From positions 1 to 64,000 of the forward strand of contig NZ_JAPKNI010000002.1 in NCBI RefSeq assembly GCF_026343955.1: a DNA stretch of 64,000 bases, given 5' to 3'. Shown one piece after another: positions 56,671 to 64,000 of this stretch; positions within the stretch are counted from its first letter, which is position 1, and each line of letters begins with the position of its first letter. The position numbers were made by a program, and so were the translations under genes. Below the pieces are notes generated by a model that saw only the letters and a program-made list of their open reading frames with translations, had not been told where the DNA came from and did not search any database. This stretch comes from Kaistia defluvii (lineage in GTDB: Bacteria > Pseudomonadota > Alphaproteobacteria > Rhizobiales > Kaistiaceae).

Positions 56671-57650
56671 GGACGACCGAGGCGGGGGCGATCGATCTCT
56701 CGATCGTCCTCTGCACCTATCGGCGCGAGGACCTTCTCGGCAAGGCGCTGGCGAGCATCCGCGCGCAGGCCATACCCTCCGGGACCCGGCTCACCGTGGT
56801 CGTGGCCGACAACAGCGATGACGGCTCGGCCGCCTCCGTGGTGGCGGCGGCGGACGCGGCGAGCCCGTTCGAGGTCCGCTATGTCGCGGCCCATCCCGCC
56901 AACATCTCGGTGGCGCGCAATGCCGGCATTCGCGCCACCACCTCGCCCTTCATCGCCTTCATCGACGACGACGAGGAACTGGCGCCAGGTTGGCTGGAGG
57001 CAGTGGTCAAGGGGCTGCGAGAGCATCCGCATGACGTGTTCTTCGGCGGCGTCGATCCACGGTTCGAGACGCCCGAGCGCGTGACTCCGGCGATCCACAC
57101 CCTGTTCTCGCGCCAGATCGAGGCCCCATCCGGCCAGGACGTCGTGGCGCTCGGCAAGAGGAGCGAGCGCGTCATTACGGTGGCGACCTGCAATTCGATC
57201 TTCCGCCGCGCCACGACGCTGGCCGATGACGAGCCCTTCAACCCGCGTTTCGGCCATGCCGGCGGCGAGGATCTCGATCTCTTCTGCCGGCTGCAGGCGC
57301 GCGGCCGCCGCTTCGGCTGGCTGCCCGATGCGCGGGTGTCGGAATTCGTGCCGGCAACGCGCTGCGATCCCGGCTATCTCCGTCGTCGCTTTTTCGCCGG
57401 CGGACAGGTCTATGCCGAGGCCGTCGCGGGCAACAGCCCGTCACCCCTTGCCACCCGCTGGTGGCTGCGCGCCAAGGCACTGGTGCAACTGGGCCTGCTG
57501 GCTCTGCGCTATCCATTTGTTCGCCGAAAGGGTCCGGCCGCGGAGGCCGATTTCCGCTATCGCTGGGCGGGCGTGCTCGGCAAGCTGTCGCTCGGCAGCC
57601 TCTATCCCGTCTATCGCGAAACCGATCCGGCCAAACGCGCCGCTTCCTGA
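56640..57650 (+). CDS. Glycosyltransferase family 2
   Basis: A 336-residue GT-A enzyme: LSIVLCTYRREDLLGKAL, VVVADNSDDGSA, the metal-binding AFIDDDEELAPGW, and HAGGEDLDLFCRL. It is similar in layout to the GT2 at 54108. The ATG at 56640 has AGGAAGG at spacing 6; the ATG at 56667 is an alternative. It runs 40 bases into the oppositely oriented DUF6492 gene. Confidence 0.86.
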   Translation: MAGAAGLENMRTTEAGAIDLSIVLCTYRREDLLGKALASIRAQAIPSGTRLTVVVADNSDDGSAASVVAAADAASPFEVRYVAAHPANISVARNAGIRATTSPFIAFIDDDEELAPGWLEAVVKGLREHPHDVFFGGVDPRFETPERVTPAIHTLFSRQIEAPSGQDVVALGKRSERVITVATCNSIFRRATTLADDEPFNPRFGHAGGEDLDLFCRLQARGRRFGWLPDARVSEFVPATRCDPGYLRRRFFAGGQVYAEAVAGNSPSPLATRWWLRAKALVQLGLLALRYPFVRRKGPAAEADFRYRWAGVLGKLSLGSLYPVYRETDPAKRAAS

Positions 57651-58567
57651 TCCTGCTCGGCCGCGAGCGCCGCGACCCGGTCGAAGATCGCATGCCTTTT
57701 TGCCATCGACGTGTCGATCGTCGACTGGATCAGGCAGGTGACATGCTCCGGCCGCAGCGACCGCACAAACGATTCCTCGTCCTCGACGCCGGTGAATTCG
57801 TCGCCCCAGCGCGAGTGGCAAAGCGTGAAGGATTCCGGCATCAGCCCGGCCGCGTCGAGGCCGATCACCTTGTCGGCATAGACGCCGTAAAGGACATATT
57901 CGGCGAAATGCGGCGTGCGGGCGAGCACGATGCGCCAGTCGCGGCCGGCGATGGCCTCGATCCGCTCGATCATGCCGCGAAGGACGGAGCGCTTCCAGAC
58001 GACGAAGGGGTTGATGTATTCGGCGCCGTAGTAGCGGCTTGGCGGCAGGCCGAGCAGCTTTCCGGCCGTCTCCTGCCAGACGCGATGCGTTTCCAGATCG
58101 ACCATTTCCGGATTGCGATAGATCCGCACCTTGCCGTCGCGGGCGAGGTGTTCGAGCTTCAGCGGCCGGATGAAGACATTGTCGCTGTCGATATGGGCGA
58201 CGATCTCGGCCGATGCGTTGGCGGTCGCAGAAATCTTCATGATCTGCTGTGCGATCCAGCCGCGTACCAGCGGGCTGTAGGGCGTCACATACATGTTGCG
58301 GCGGGGAAGGTGCAGCCGCCGCCGCCATTCGGGGCCGGGCAGCGGCAGCTTGCGGAACCAGTGTGGCAGCAGGTCTTCCTGCGCGGCGACGATGCGCCTG
58401 TCCGAGGCGAGGTCGGCGAAGAGCGGCAGGTCGGCGCGCGGCACGTAGAGGCTGTGCGGGATGGTCGCTGGCACGAAGCGGTCGATGCTCTCGCACAGCA
58501 TCCGGCAGACGTCGAGATCGCCCCGGAACGAGCAGGTGATCAGATTGGCTTCTGGCATGGCCGTCAT
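57611..58567 (-). CDS. DUF6492 family protein (glycosyltransferase-like)
   Basis: A 318-residue protein with features of a nucleotide-diphospho-sugar transferase fold: LITCSFRGDLDVCRMLCESI at the start, the DxD-type motif in VAHIDSDNVFIRP, and the acidic EFTGVEDEESF near the C-terminus. It matches what I recall of DUF6492, found in polysaccharide loci; activity is unproven. It overlaps the Gfo/Idh/MocA stop by 4 bases and the convergent GT2 by 40 bases. Confidence 0.7.
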   Translation of the reverse strand: MTAMPEANLITCSFRGDLDVCRMLCESIDRFVPATIPHSLYVPRADLPLFADLASDRRIVAAQEDLLPHWFRKLPLPGPEWRRRLHLPRRNMYVTPYSPLVRGWIAQQIMKISATANASAEIVAHIDSDNVFIRPLKLEHLARDGKVRIYRNPEMVDLETHRVWQETAGKLLGLPPSRYYGAEYINPFVVWKRSVLRGMIERIEAIAGRDWRIVLARTPHFAEYVLYGVYADKVIGLDAAGLMPESFTLCHSRWGDEFTGVEDEESFVRSLRPEHVTCLIQSTIDTSMAKRHAIFDRVAALAAEQDQEAARLAGSVSR

Positions 58568-59724
58568 CGTGCCCAGTCCATCGGTTCGATCGGCGCGAAG
58601 CGCGACTGTACGCGGGCAGGGCGGTCGAAGCGCTCGGGATATTGCAGCATCTCCGTCACTTCCGTCACATGCACGGCGAAATCCTCGTCGAGCCGCGACC
58701 GGCGGCCTTCCCGGAGCGCGGACGCTAGTTCCGCCGGTCCGCGCATGAAATCCATGGTCGGCTTGCCACGCCCGCCCTTGAACGTAACGGGGCGCGCCAT
58801 CGGCAGGCGCTTGCCGAGGCCGCCGCCGAGGCGGCGCTCGATCAGCCGCGCGATCCGTCCCTCGCCGGGGCGGCGCAGGATGACCGGCGAGGCATAGTCC
58901 CAGGGCTCCCTGATCTCGAGGATTCCCGTCTCGCCGATGATCCGCATGCGGTGGTCATAGGGTGCGACGATCGAATTGGTCAGCCGCGCGACGACGCCGC
59001 TTTCATATTCGATGCAGCCGACGGAGAAGTCCGGCGCCGGATGGACGAGCGGCGGCGTGGTCTGCTTGTCGGGCACCAGCAGGGCCGAGAAGGCGGTGAC
59101 CCGCGTCGCCGGGCCGAACATCGCGCCGAAGATGGTCAGCGCGTAGCCGGCGTGCTCATAGGTGCAGCCGGTCTCGAATTCACCACGTCCCGGCCAGGGC
59201 TTGCCGCTGCGGCTCAGCCAGTCGCCATACTGGGTGCGGTGGATCATGCCGTCGTCGAGCTCGGCATAGGCGAGCAGCACCTTGCCGATCGCCCCCGCGC
59301 GGATTGCGGCCCAGGCCGTCTGCAGGCTTTCGCCAAGCACATTGCAGGGCGCGGAGGCGAGGCGGACGCTGGCGTCGCGCGCGCGATCGCGCAGGGCGGC
59401 GGCCTCGCTGGCCGTCATCGCCAGCGGCTTCTCCGAATAGACATGCTTGCCTGCGGCAATCGCGGCCTCGGTGACGGCGGCGTGGCTTTCGGGATCCGTC
59501 AGGTTCAGAACGATCGAACAGGTTGGATCGGCCAGCGCCGCGTCGAGCGAGGCGTAGGCCGGGTCGCCCCATGTGGCCTGGTAGGCGGAAAGCCGCTGCG
59601 GGTCGCGGTCATAGGCGCCTGTCAGGCGCAGCGTCCCTTCATGCAGGGCTAGGCAATGCCGATAGGAGTCGGCGACATAGCCGCAGCCGATGATCGCGAT
59701 GCCCGTGCCCTGATCCGCCGCCAT
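58564..59724 (-). CDS. Gfo/Idh/MocA family oxidoreductase
   Basis: A 386-residue oxidoreductase: GIAIIGCGYVADSYRHCLAL at the N-terminus, SEKPLAMTASEA with the conserved Lys, and a C-terminal domain with EFETGCTYEHAGYALTIFGAM. In polysaccharide loci these enzymes often make rare UDP-sugars (WlbA-like), and coupling to the DUF6492 gene supports such a role. ATG 59724 is chosen; the open frame to 59793 lacks similarity. Confidence 0.85.
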   Translation of the reverse strand: MAADQGTGIAIIGCGYVADSYRHCLALHEGTLRLTGAYDRDPQRLSAYQATWGDPAYASLDAALADPTCSIVLNLTDPESHAAVTEAAIAAGKHVYSEKPLAMTASEAAALRDRARDASVRLASAPCNVLGESLQTAWAAIRAGAIGKVLLAYAELDDGMIHRTQYGDWLSRSGKPWPGRGEFETGCTYEHAGYALTIFGAMFGPATRVTAFSALLVPDKQTTPPLVHPAPDFSVGCIEYESGVVARLTNSIVAPYDHRMRIIGETGILEIREPWDYASPVILRRPGEGRIARLIERRLGGGLGKRLPMARPVTFKGGRGKPTMDFMRGPAELASALREGRRSRLDEDFAVHVTEVTEMLQYPERFDRPARVQSRFAPIEPMDWAR

Positions 59725-59830
59725 GCGCTGTCCGTTCCCCCGGCCAATATTCCGTCCTGCCTCGCCGCTGTCGCAGCCAGGCGGACCATCCATAGAAGCT
59801 GCACGCTTTCCGGGTGGTTACCCGGATGGG

Positions 59831-60334
59831 TCAGGCTGGAAGATTGGCGACGTAGCGCGCAACGAGGCGTTCGATGCCGATCTGGTCGTCGGCGTCGAAC
59901 CGGCCGGCCCTGGGGCTGTCGAGATCGAGCACGCCCAGCACCCGCCCGTCGCGGATCAGCGGCACGACCAGTTCGGATTGCGATGCCGCGTCACAGGCGA
60001 TGTGGCCGGGAAAGGCATGCACGTCCGGAACCAGGATCGTCTCGCGCTTCGCCACCGCGGTGCCGCAGACGCCCCTGCCGATCGGAATGCGGACGCAGGC
60101 CGGCTTGCCCTGGAAGGGGCCGACCACGAGGACGTCGGTCCCCTCGGGCAGGAAATAGAACCCGGCCCAGTTCAGCTCCGGCATCGCGTGATAGAGCAGC
60201 GCCGACATGTTGGCGGCGTTGGCGATCGCATCGGGCTCGCCCTCGATCAGCGAAGCCAGTTGCTGGTCGAGCTCACGATAGAAGGCGGTCTTGTCGGAGG
60301 AGTTGGCAATCGGAGTCGAATCGAACATCGGCAT
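59831..60334 (-). CDS. Free methionine-(R)-sulfoxide reductase (GAF domain)
   Basis: A 167-residue cytoplasmic GAF-domain enzyme that reduces free Met-R-O. All three conserved cysteines are present as Cys80, Cys90 and Cys114, with the same 10- and 24-residue spacing as E. coli YebR (84, 94, 118). Further family sequence: LNWAGFYFLPEG and FPGHIACDAASQSELVVPL. AAGGA precedes ATG 60334. It is a single gene with its own promoter, functioning in oxidative-stress repair. Confidence 0.93.
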   Translation of the reverse strand: MPMFDSTPIANSSDKTAFYRELDQQLASLIEGEPDAIANAANMSALLYHAMPELNWAGFYFLPEGTDVLVVGPFQGKPACVRIPIGRGVCGTAVAKRETILVPDVHAFPGHIACDAASQSELVVPLIRDGRVLGVLDLDSPRAGRFDADDQIGIERLVARYVANLPA

Positions 60335-60642
60335 CTCGCGTCCTTGTCGCCCGATGCCGCTGTTCCAGACGGCGCCACCCGGCCTCTGGATTGCTATAGG
60401 CAGTCTCGATCGGTTTGGCGAGGATCGAGGTTTCCCTTCCAAATGCGCTGGTCAGAATGGCGATGTTCTAAGCGGCGGAAGATCTGGCAGGCTCCTGAAT
60501 ATTGACGAGCTTTGCCGGAGACCCGTATGGGGGACAGGGGAAATACGGTTGCATCCTGGCTGATGGACTCTGATTCGCGTGTAGTTCCGCCAGCCGATTG
60601 CGATCTTCCGACACGGTCCGATCTTGCCGAGAGATGCATCCA
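60335..60642. other. Divergent intergenic region
   Basis: 308 bases between the reductase and outer-membrane protein genes, with no supported gene. TTGACG at about 60505 followed after 18 bases by TATGGG could be a weak promoter for the barrel gene. Confidence 0.35.
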
Positions 60643-61476
60643 ATGCCCCTCCATCTGCCCGCCCTGAACGTCTCTTCCGCCAAGCGGCGCCGGCCTGCGG
60701 CCGCGAGGTTGTGGACCGTTTTGCTGGCCCTTGGCATCGCGGCTGGAGCCGGCGGAACCGCCTCGGCGGCCGATATCCCGGCCGTGCCGGAAGCCGCCGT
60801 GGCAGCGCCGGCCTCGGGCTGGACCTTCACCGTCGCGCCCTATGTCTGGGCGCCGTCCACGTCGGGAAATGTCGGGTTCGGCACGGTGAAGGCGTCCTTC
60901 GAAATGGATTTCTCCCAGATCTGGGATCATCTCGATTTCGCGGCCATGGGTGTGGTCGAGGCGCGGCATGACCGCTTCTCGATCTTCTCCGACCTTCTCT
61001 ATATGAAGCTCTCCGCCGATGCGAAGCTGCCCTATGGAATCGGCGCGGAACTGGGAACCGAGCTGCTGCAGTGGACGCCGGCCGCCGCCTACTCGCTGAT
61101 CAAGACCGATCGTGGCAATTTCGATGTGCTGGCGGGCGCGCGGCTCTGGTCGGTCGAAGCGTCGCTCAATGTCACGGACGCGCCGCTGCAACTCGGCCTC
61201 GACCGGCGCCACAGGGCGACATGGGTCGACGCCGTGGTCGGCGTCAAGGCGCAATATTCCCTGACCGAGTCCGTGTTCGTGAGCGGCTGGGCGATCGCCG
61301 GCGGCGGCTCTTCCGATTACAATTGGGATCTGCTCGGCGCGGTCGGTTACAAGGTGAACGATCGTTTTTCCGCCATGGCCGGCTATCGCGCGCAGGGCAT
61401 CGACTACGAAGACGGCCCCTTCGTCTTCGACGCCGTCATCCAGGGGCCCATTCTCGGCGGCACGATCAAGTTCTGA
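60643..61476 (+). CDS. Outer membrane beta-barrel protein
   Basis: A 277-residue protein with a signal peptide (basic SAKRRR, hydrophobic LWTVLLALGIAAGAGG, cut after ASA). The mature part alternates short amphipathic strands (FTVAPYVWAPSTSG, SIFSDLLYMKLSA, FSAMAGYRAQGIDYE) and ends in IKF with a terminal Phe, the outer-membrane insertion signal. No porin family is recognised. ATGs at 60634 and 60643 are both possible; GAGAG spacing favours 60643. It lies 50 bp before the acylase gene in the same direction. Confidence 0.78.
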   Translation: MPLHLPALNVSSAKRRRPAAARLWTVLLALGIAAGAGGTASAADIPAVPEAAVAAPASGWTFTVAPYVWAPSTSGNVGFGTVKASFEMDFSQIWDHLDFAAMGVVEARHDRFSIFSDLLYMKLSADAKLPYGIGAELGTELLQWTPAAAYSLIKTDRGNFDVLAGARLWSVEASLNVTDAPLQLGLDRRHRATWVDAVVGVKAQYSLTESVFVSGWAIAGGGSSDYNWDLLGAVGYKVNDRFSAMAGYRAQGIDYEDGPFVFDAVIQGPILGGTIKF

Positions 61477-61525
61477 GCCGCGCCGTCCCCGCTCGCTCCC
61501 CCGAACTCATGTGAGGAGTTTTTCC

Positions 61526-62623
61526 ATGAAGAAGCGTCTGTCCCGATCCGCAGCACTCGCCCTTTCGGCTGCGATGCTGATGCCGACCCTGACCGGCTTT
61601 GCCGATGCCTGCACCCGCACCCTCTTCGTCGGCGACGGACAGATGGTGGCGACGGGGCGCAACATGGATTGGAAGGAGGACATGTTCTCCAACCTCTGGG
61701 CGTTCCCGGCCGGAATCGAGCGCGATGGCGCATCTGGCCCGCAATCCCTCACCTGGACGTCCAAGTATGGCAGCGTCATCACCTCCGGCTACGAGGCCGG
61801 ATCGACCGACGGAATGAACGAGAAGGGCCTCGTCGCCAACATTCTCTATCTGGCGGAATCGCAGTATCCGGCGCCGGTCGCGGGACGTCCGTTCCTGTCG
61901 ATTTCGTTGTGGGCGCAGTATGTGCTCGACAACTTCGCCACGGTGGATGAGGCTGTCGCCCATCTGAGGACCGAGCCGTTCAACCTGCTCGCGCCGACGC
62001 TCCCCAACGGCTCCCCCGCTGCGCTTCATCTCGCCATGTCGGATGCGTCCGGCGATTCAGCGATCTTCGAATATGTCGAAGGCAAGCTGGTGATCCATCA
62101 CGGCAAGCAATACACGGTGATGACCAATTCGCCGACTTACGACAAGCAGCTGGCGATGAACGAATACTGGGAAGAGATCGGCGGCCTGACCTTCCTGCCG
62201 GGTACCAATCGCGCGGCCGACCGCTTTGCCCGGGCCTCGTTCCTGCTGAGCGCGATCCCGAAGGCGGCGGATCCCAACTACATCAAGAGCGTGCCGCAGC
62301 ACTCGTTCGACTATCAGGCCGTCGCCAGCGTCATGGGCGTGCAACGCGCCGTCAGCGTGCCGCTCGGGATCACCACCCCGGACCAGCCGAACATCTCTTC
62401 GACCATCTGGCGTTCGATCTCCGATCAGAAGAACCGGATCTACTACTTCGATTCCGCGACCCGGCCGAACACCTTCTGGGTGTCCCTCGACAAGCTCGAC
62501 CTGAAGCCCGGCGCCCCGGTCCAGAAGCTGACGATCCAGAACGGCGAGATCTTCGCCGGCGAAGTCGCGGCCGAATTCAAACCGGCCAAGCCGTTCACCT
62601 TCCTGCCCGGCAATCCGGAATAG
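61526..62623 (+). CDS. Choloylglycine hydrolase family (penicillin V/AHL acylase-like), periplasmic
   Basis: A 365-residue N-terminal-nucleophile amidase. Signal peptide (1-28, ending FADA) is followed directly by Cys29, which would become the catalytic N-terminal cysteine after cleavage. Other active-site positions fit: Arg and Asp in GRNMDW, Asn in TNSPTYDKQL and Arg in TNRAADRFAR. The RNMDW motif and periplasmic export match the Gram-negative cluster of the family, whose tested members cleave penicillin V and N-acyl homoserine lactones. GAGGAG at 61513-61518 sets ATG 61526. Substrate here is not known. Confidence 0.87.
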   Translation: MKKRLSRSAALALSAAMLMPTLTGFADACTRTLFVGDGQMVATGRNMDWKEDMFSNLWAFPAGIERDGASGPQSLTWTSKYGSVITSGYEAGSTDGMNEKGLVANILYLAESQYPAPVAGRPFLSISLWAQYVLDNFATVDEAVAHLRTEPFNLLAPTLPNGSPAALHLAMSDASGDSAIFEYVEGKLVIHHGKQYTVMTNSPTYDKQLAMNEYWEEIGGLTFLPGTNRAADRFARASFLLSAIPKAADPNYIKSVPQHSFDYQAVASVMGVQRAVSVPLGITTPDQPNISSTIWRSISDQKNRIYYFDSATRPNTFWVSLDKLDLKPGAPVQKLTIQNGEIFAGEVAAEFKPAKPFTFLPGNPE

Positions 62624-62640
62624 CGCAGGACAGTCGGCGT

Positions 62641-62672
62641 GCCGGATCGCCTTATCTGGAGGGCGGTCCGGC
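62641..62672 (+). terminator. Possible terminator after the acylase gene
   Basis: An 11-bp stem with one G-U pair (62641-62651 with 62662-62672) and 10-base loop, followed only by TTT, 18 bases after the stop codon. Confidence 0.45.
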
Positions 62673-63088
62673 TTTGCCGGCCGCCCTGATCCGCGTGTCT
62701 GGATCAGGGCCCATCAGAGGCGCGCGACAGGGTATCCGACGGCCCCTGCTGCGATCGGGATCCGCCCCAACGCCCCGGACGATGCGTCACGCCGCCTGCA
62801 TTGGCGGGATCATGAAAAGCGCACGGGAGCTGGCTTTTGCCAGCGTTTTTCGCGACCTTTCCGCAGGATTTCATGGGCTGTTCTGGCATGCCGATCGTAT
62901 GGCATAAGAATAATTCATTGACATTCGCCGACTGGTATCGTAAATAGGGCGTGCTGAGTTTTGGTTGACGGGCTTTGATTGCCGCGCGATTAGCACCGCG
63001 CTCGAACGAACCTTCCTTTCAAAAATCATTCTATTACGCCATGGCGCCTCGTCGCCGTGGTCACGCAATTTGCTATGGAGGGTTCATC
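62673..63088. promoter_or_regulatory. Cold-shock gene promoter and leader region
   Basis: About 415 bases with no supported gene. The right part holds the promoter at 62918-62946 and an AT-rich leader of roughly 135 bases before the CspA-type start codon. Confidence 0.5.
62918..62946 (+). promoter_or_regulatory. Sigma70-type promoter of the cold-shock gene
   Basis: Consensus TTGACA (62918-62923), 17-base spacer, then TAAATA (62941-62946). Transcription would start near 62953, giving a leader of about 136 bases, a typical size for thermoregulated csp mRNAs. Confidence 0.55.
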
Positions 63089-63298
63089 ATGGCTACAGGT
63101 ACCGTTAAATGGTTCAATTCCACCAAGGGTTTCGGTTTTATCGAGCCTGATAATGGTGGTCCCGACGCCTTCGTGCACATCTCGGCTGTCGAGCGCGCGG
63201 GAATGCGCGAACTCGTCGAAGGCCAGAAGATCGGCTACGAGGTCGAGCGCGACGCCCGGTCGGGCAAGATGTCAGCCTGCAATCTGCAGGCTGCTTAA
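63089..63298 (+). CDS. CspA family cold-shock protein
   Basis: A 69-residue single cold-shock domain that binds single-stranded RNA/DNA. RNP1 (KGFGFI at about 14-19) and RNP2 (AFVHISAV at about 28-35) are intact. GGAGG at 63077-63081 is 7 bases before the ATG. The long leader suggests RNA-structure-based control. An intrinsic terminator follows. Confidence 0.96.
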   Translation: MATGTVKWFNSTKGFGFIEPDNGGPDAFVHISAVERAGMRELVEGQKIGYEVERDARSGKMSACNLQAA

Positions 63299-63360
63299 AT
63301 AGGGATCTGCTTTCCTTTGACCACGGATGTACTGGCACTGTTGAAAGCATGAGACCAATG

Positions 63361-63389
63361 AAGGTCAGGCAGATTGCCTGGCCTTTTTT
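63361..63389 (+). terminator. Intrinsic terminator of the cold-shock gene
   Basis: An 11-bp stem with one G-U pair (63361-63371 with 63375-63385), 3-base loop and a run of six T (63384-63389). Confidence 0.88.
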
Positions 63390-63416
63390 ATTGTCCGTCT
63401 TCAGATCGGAATGACC

Positions 63417-63641
63417 ATGACAGAGACAAGCAGCAAATCTCGTCAAACGGCGGATTTGGCCTTTGGAAAGGTTCAGTCGCAATTCGTAGCGCGCAAGCGC
63501 GTGTTCGATGAACTGGATCTGATCGTGGTTGCTCGCGACGAAAAGACCCTACGCCTGCGCGAGGCTCGCCTTGCAAAGGAAGCCCAGGATCAACTTTCGC
63601 TCCTGGCCAAGAAGCCTTCAAGGCTCGCCTCGAAGGCCTGA
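63417..63641 (+). CDS. Small charged protein of unknown function
   Basis: A 74-residue basic, helix-prone protein with no membrane segment (MTETSSKSRQTADLAFGKVQ at the start; LRLREARLAKEAQDQLSLLAKKP near the end). I do not recognise a family. An ATG at 63411 is also in frame, but the weak GGA at 63408-63410 has better spacing to 63417. It lies between the cold-shock gene and the DUF6481 gene. Confidence 0.6.
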   Translation: MTETSSKSRQTADLAFGKVQSQFVARKRVFDELDLIVVARDEKTLRLREARLAKEAQDQLSLLAKKPSRLASKA

Positions 63642-63678
63642 ATACCCTTCAGTCTGAAACGTCAATTGGAACCTAAGT

Positions 63679-64000
63679 TTGAAAAATATCGCCGATAAAT
63701 TCGCAGACCGTCGCAGCACTTCCGCCGACGCCAAGGCCGCAGCCCTGCGCGCGTATCTCGCCGCCAAGGAAGCTGCCGAACCGACGCTGCTCGCCCGCCA
63801 GGCTGAGCGCAAAGCCGTTGCCGAAGCCCGGGACGCGCGCCGCTTGGAGCGCGAGCGGGTGAAGGCCGAAGAGAATGAGCGCCTTCGCGCCGAAGCCGCA
63901 GAGCGTGAAGCCGCCATCGAGGCCGCCGCCCGCGCCGAGAGCGACGAACGCGAAGCTGCCCAGAAGAACCGCGTTTCGCGCGTCATCGAAGACGAAGCCG
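63679..64000 (+). CDS. DUF6481-like protein, 3' end outside window
   Basis: An open frame that runs off the window end (107 codons seen). The start is probably TTG 63679: a stop lies in frame at 63655 and no ATG or GTG fits. The N-terminus (MKNIADKFADRRSTSADAKA, reading TTG as Met) and the long Ala/Glu/Arg-rich helix (LERERVKAEENERLRAEAAE) resemble DUF6481 proteins, often found near csp genes in Hyphomicrobiales. Function is unknown; the charged coiled coil suggests nucleic-acid or protein binding. Confidence 0.65.
   Translation, partial: MKNIADKFADRRSTSADAKAAALRAYLAAKEAAEPTLLARQAERKAVAEARDARRLERERVKAEENERLRAEAAEREAAIEAAARAESDEREAAQKNRVSRVIEDEA

Overview
The window is high-GC DNA packed with ABC importers, short-chain dehydrogenases (SDRs) and LacI, LysR, MarR, HxlR and TetR regulators. 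Genes are tightly coupled, with many 1- or 4-base start/stop overlaps. Together with a DUF6481-type protein and a CspA-type protein, this points to an alphaproteobacterium of the order Hyphomicrobiales (Rhizobiales). I cannot fix the genus from sequence alone. No rRNA, tRNA, CRISPR array, phage or insertion sequence was seen.

Region 1 (1-8.7 kb): an SDR; a BMP-type nucleoside importer (binding protein, double ATPase, two permeases) in one operon with a nucleoside hydrolase; then a separate BCCT carrier for choline or betaine. Region 2 (9.1-19.5 kb): a sugar importer with a binding protein of the rhamnose/AI-2 type, a COG3618 lactonase, an SDR, an aldo/keto reductase and a LacI regulator. A 16-base sequence is repeated exactly, in the same orientation and about 121 bp before both the importer operon and the reductase gene; a third, partial copy overlaps the LacI start codon. 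This suggests a LacI-controlled non-phosphorylative L-fucose-like pathway. An HxlR/NTF2-like/SDR trio sits inside it.

Region 3 (19.5-30.8 kb): a YdiJ-type FAD/Fe-S dehydrogenase with a divergent LysR gene; an enamidase-like amidohydrolase followed by two overlapping PF06684 (AA_synth) paralogues, behind a perfect 14-bp palindrome; a class III CoA-transferase with a glutaryl-CoA dehydrogenase and a divergent LysR gene (glutarate use); and an isochorismatase-type hydrolase with a MarR regulator. Region 4 (30.9-38 kb): a second sugar importer operon with catabolic genes (TIM-barrel isomerase, Gfo/Idh/MocA, epimerase, SDR) but no ATPase gene. It ends at a perfect bidirectional terminator.

Region 5 (38-43.2 kb): an RND efflux pump and its adaptor, divergent from a TetR/AcrR repressor across a 24-bp AcrR-like operator. 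Region 6 (43.5-59.8 kb): a Wzx/Wzy exopolysaccharide locus with two flippases, one polymerase, a Wzz/GumC-like co-polymerase, four recognisable glycosyltransferases, a DUF6492 protein, two epimerases, a Gfo/Idh/MocA oxidoreductase and a Tat-exported GH44-like glycoside hydrolase. Region 7 (59.8-64 kb): a free-methionine-(R)-sulfoxide reductase, an outer-membrane barrel, a periplasmic choloylglycine-hydrolase-family acylase, a cold-shock protein with a long leader, a small basic protein and a DUF6481 gene cut by the window end.
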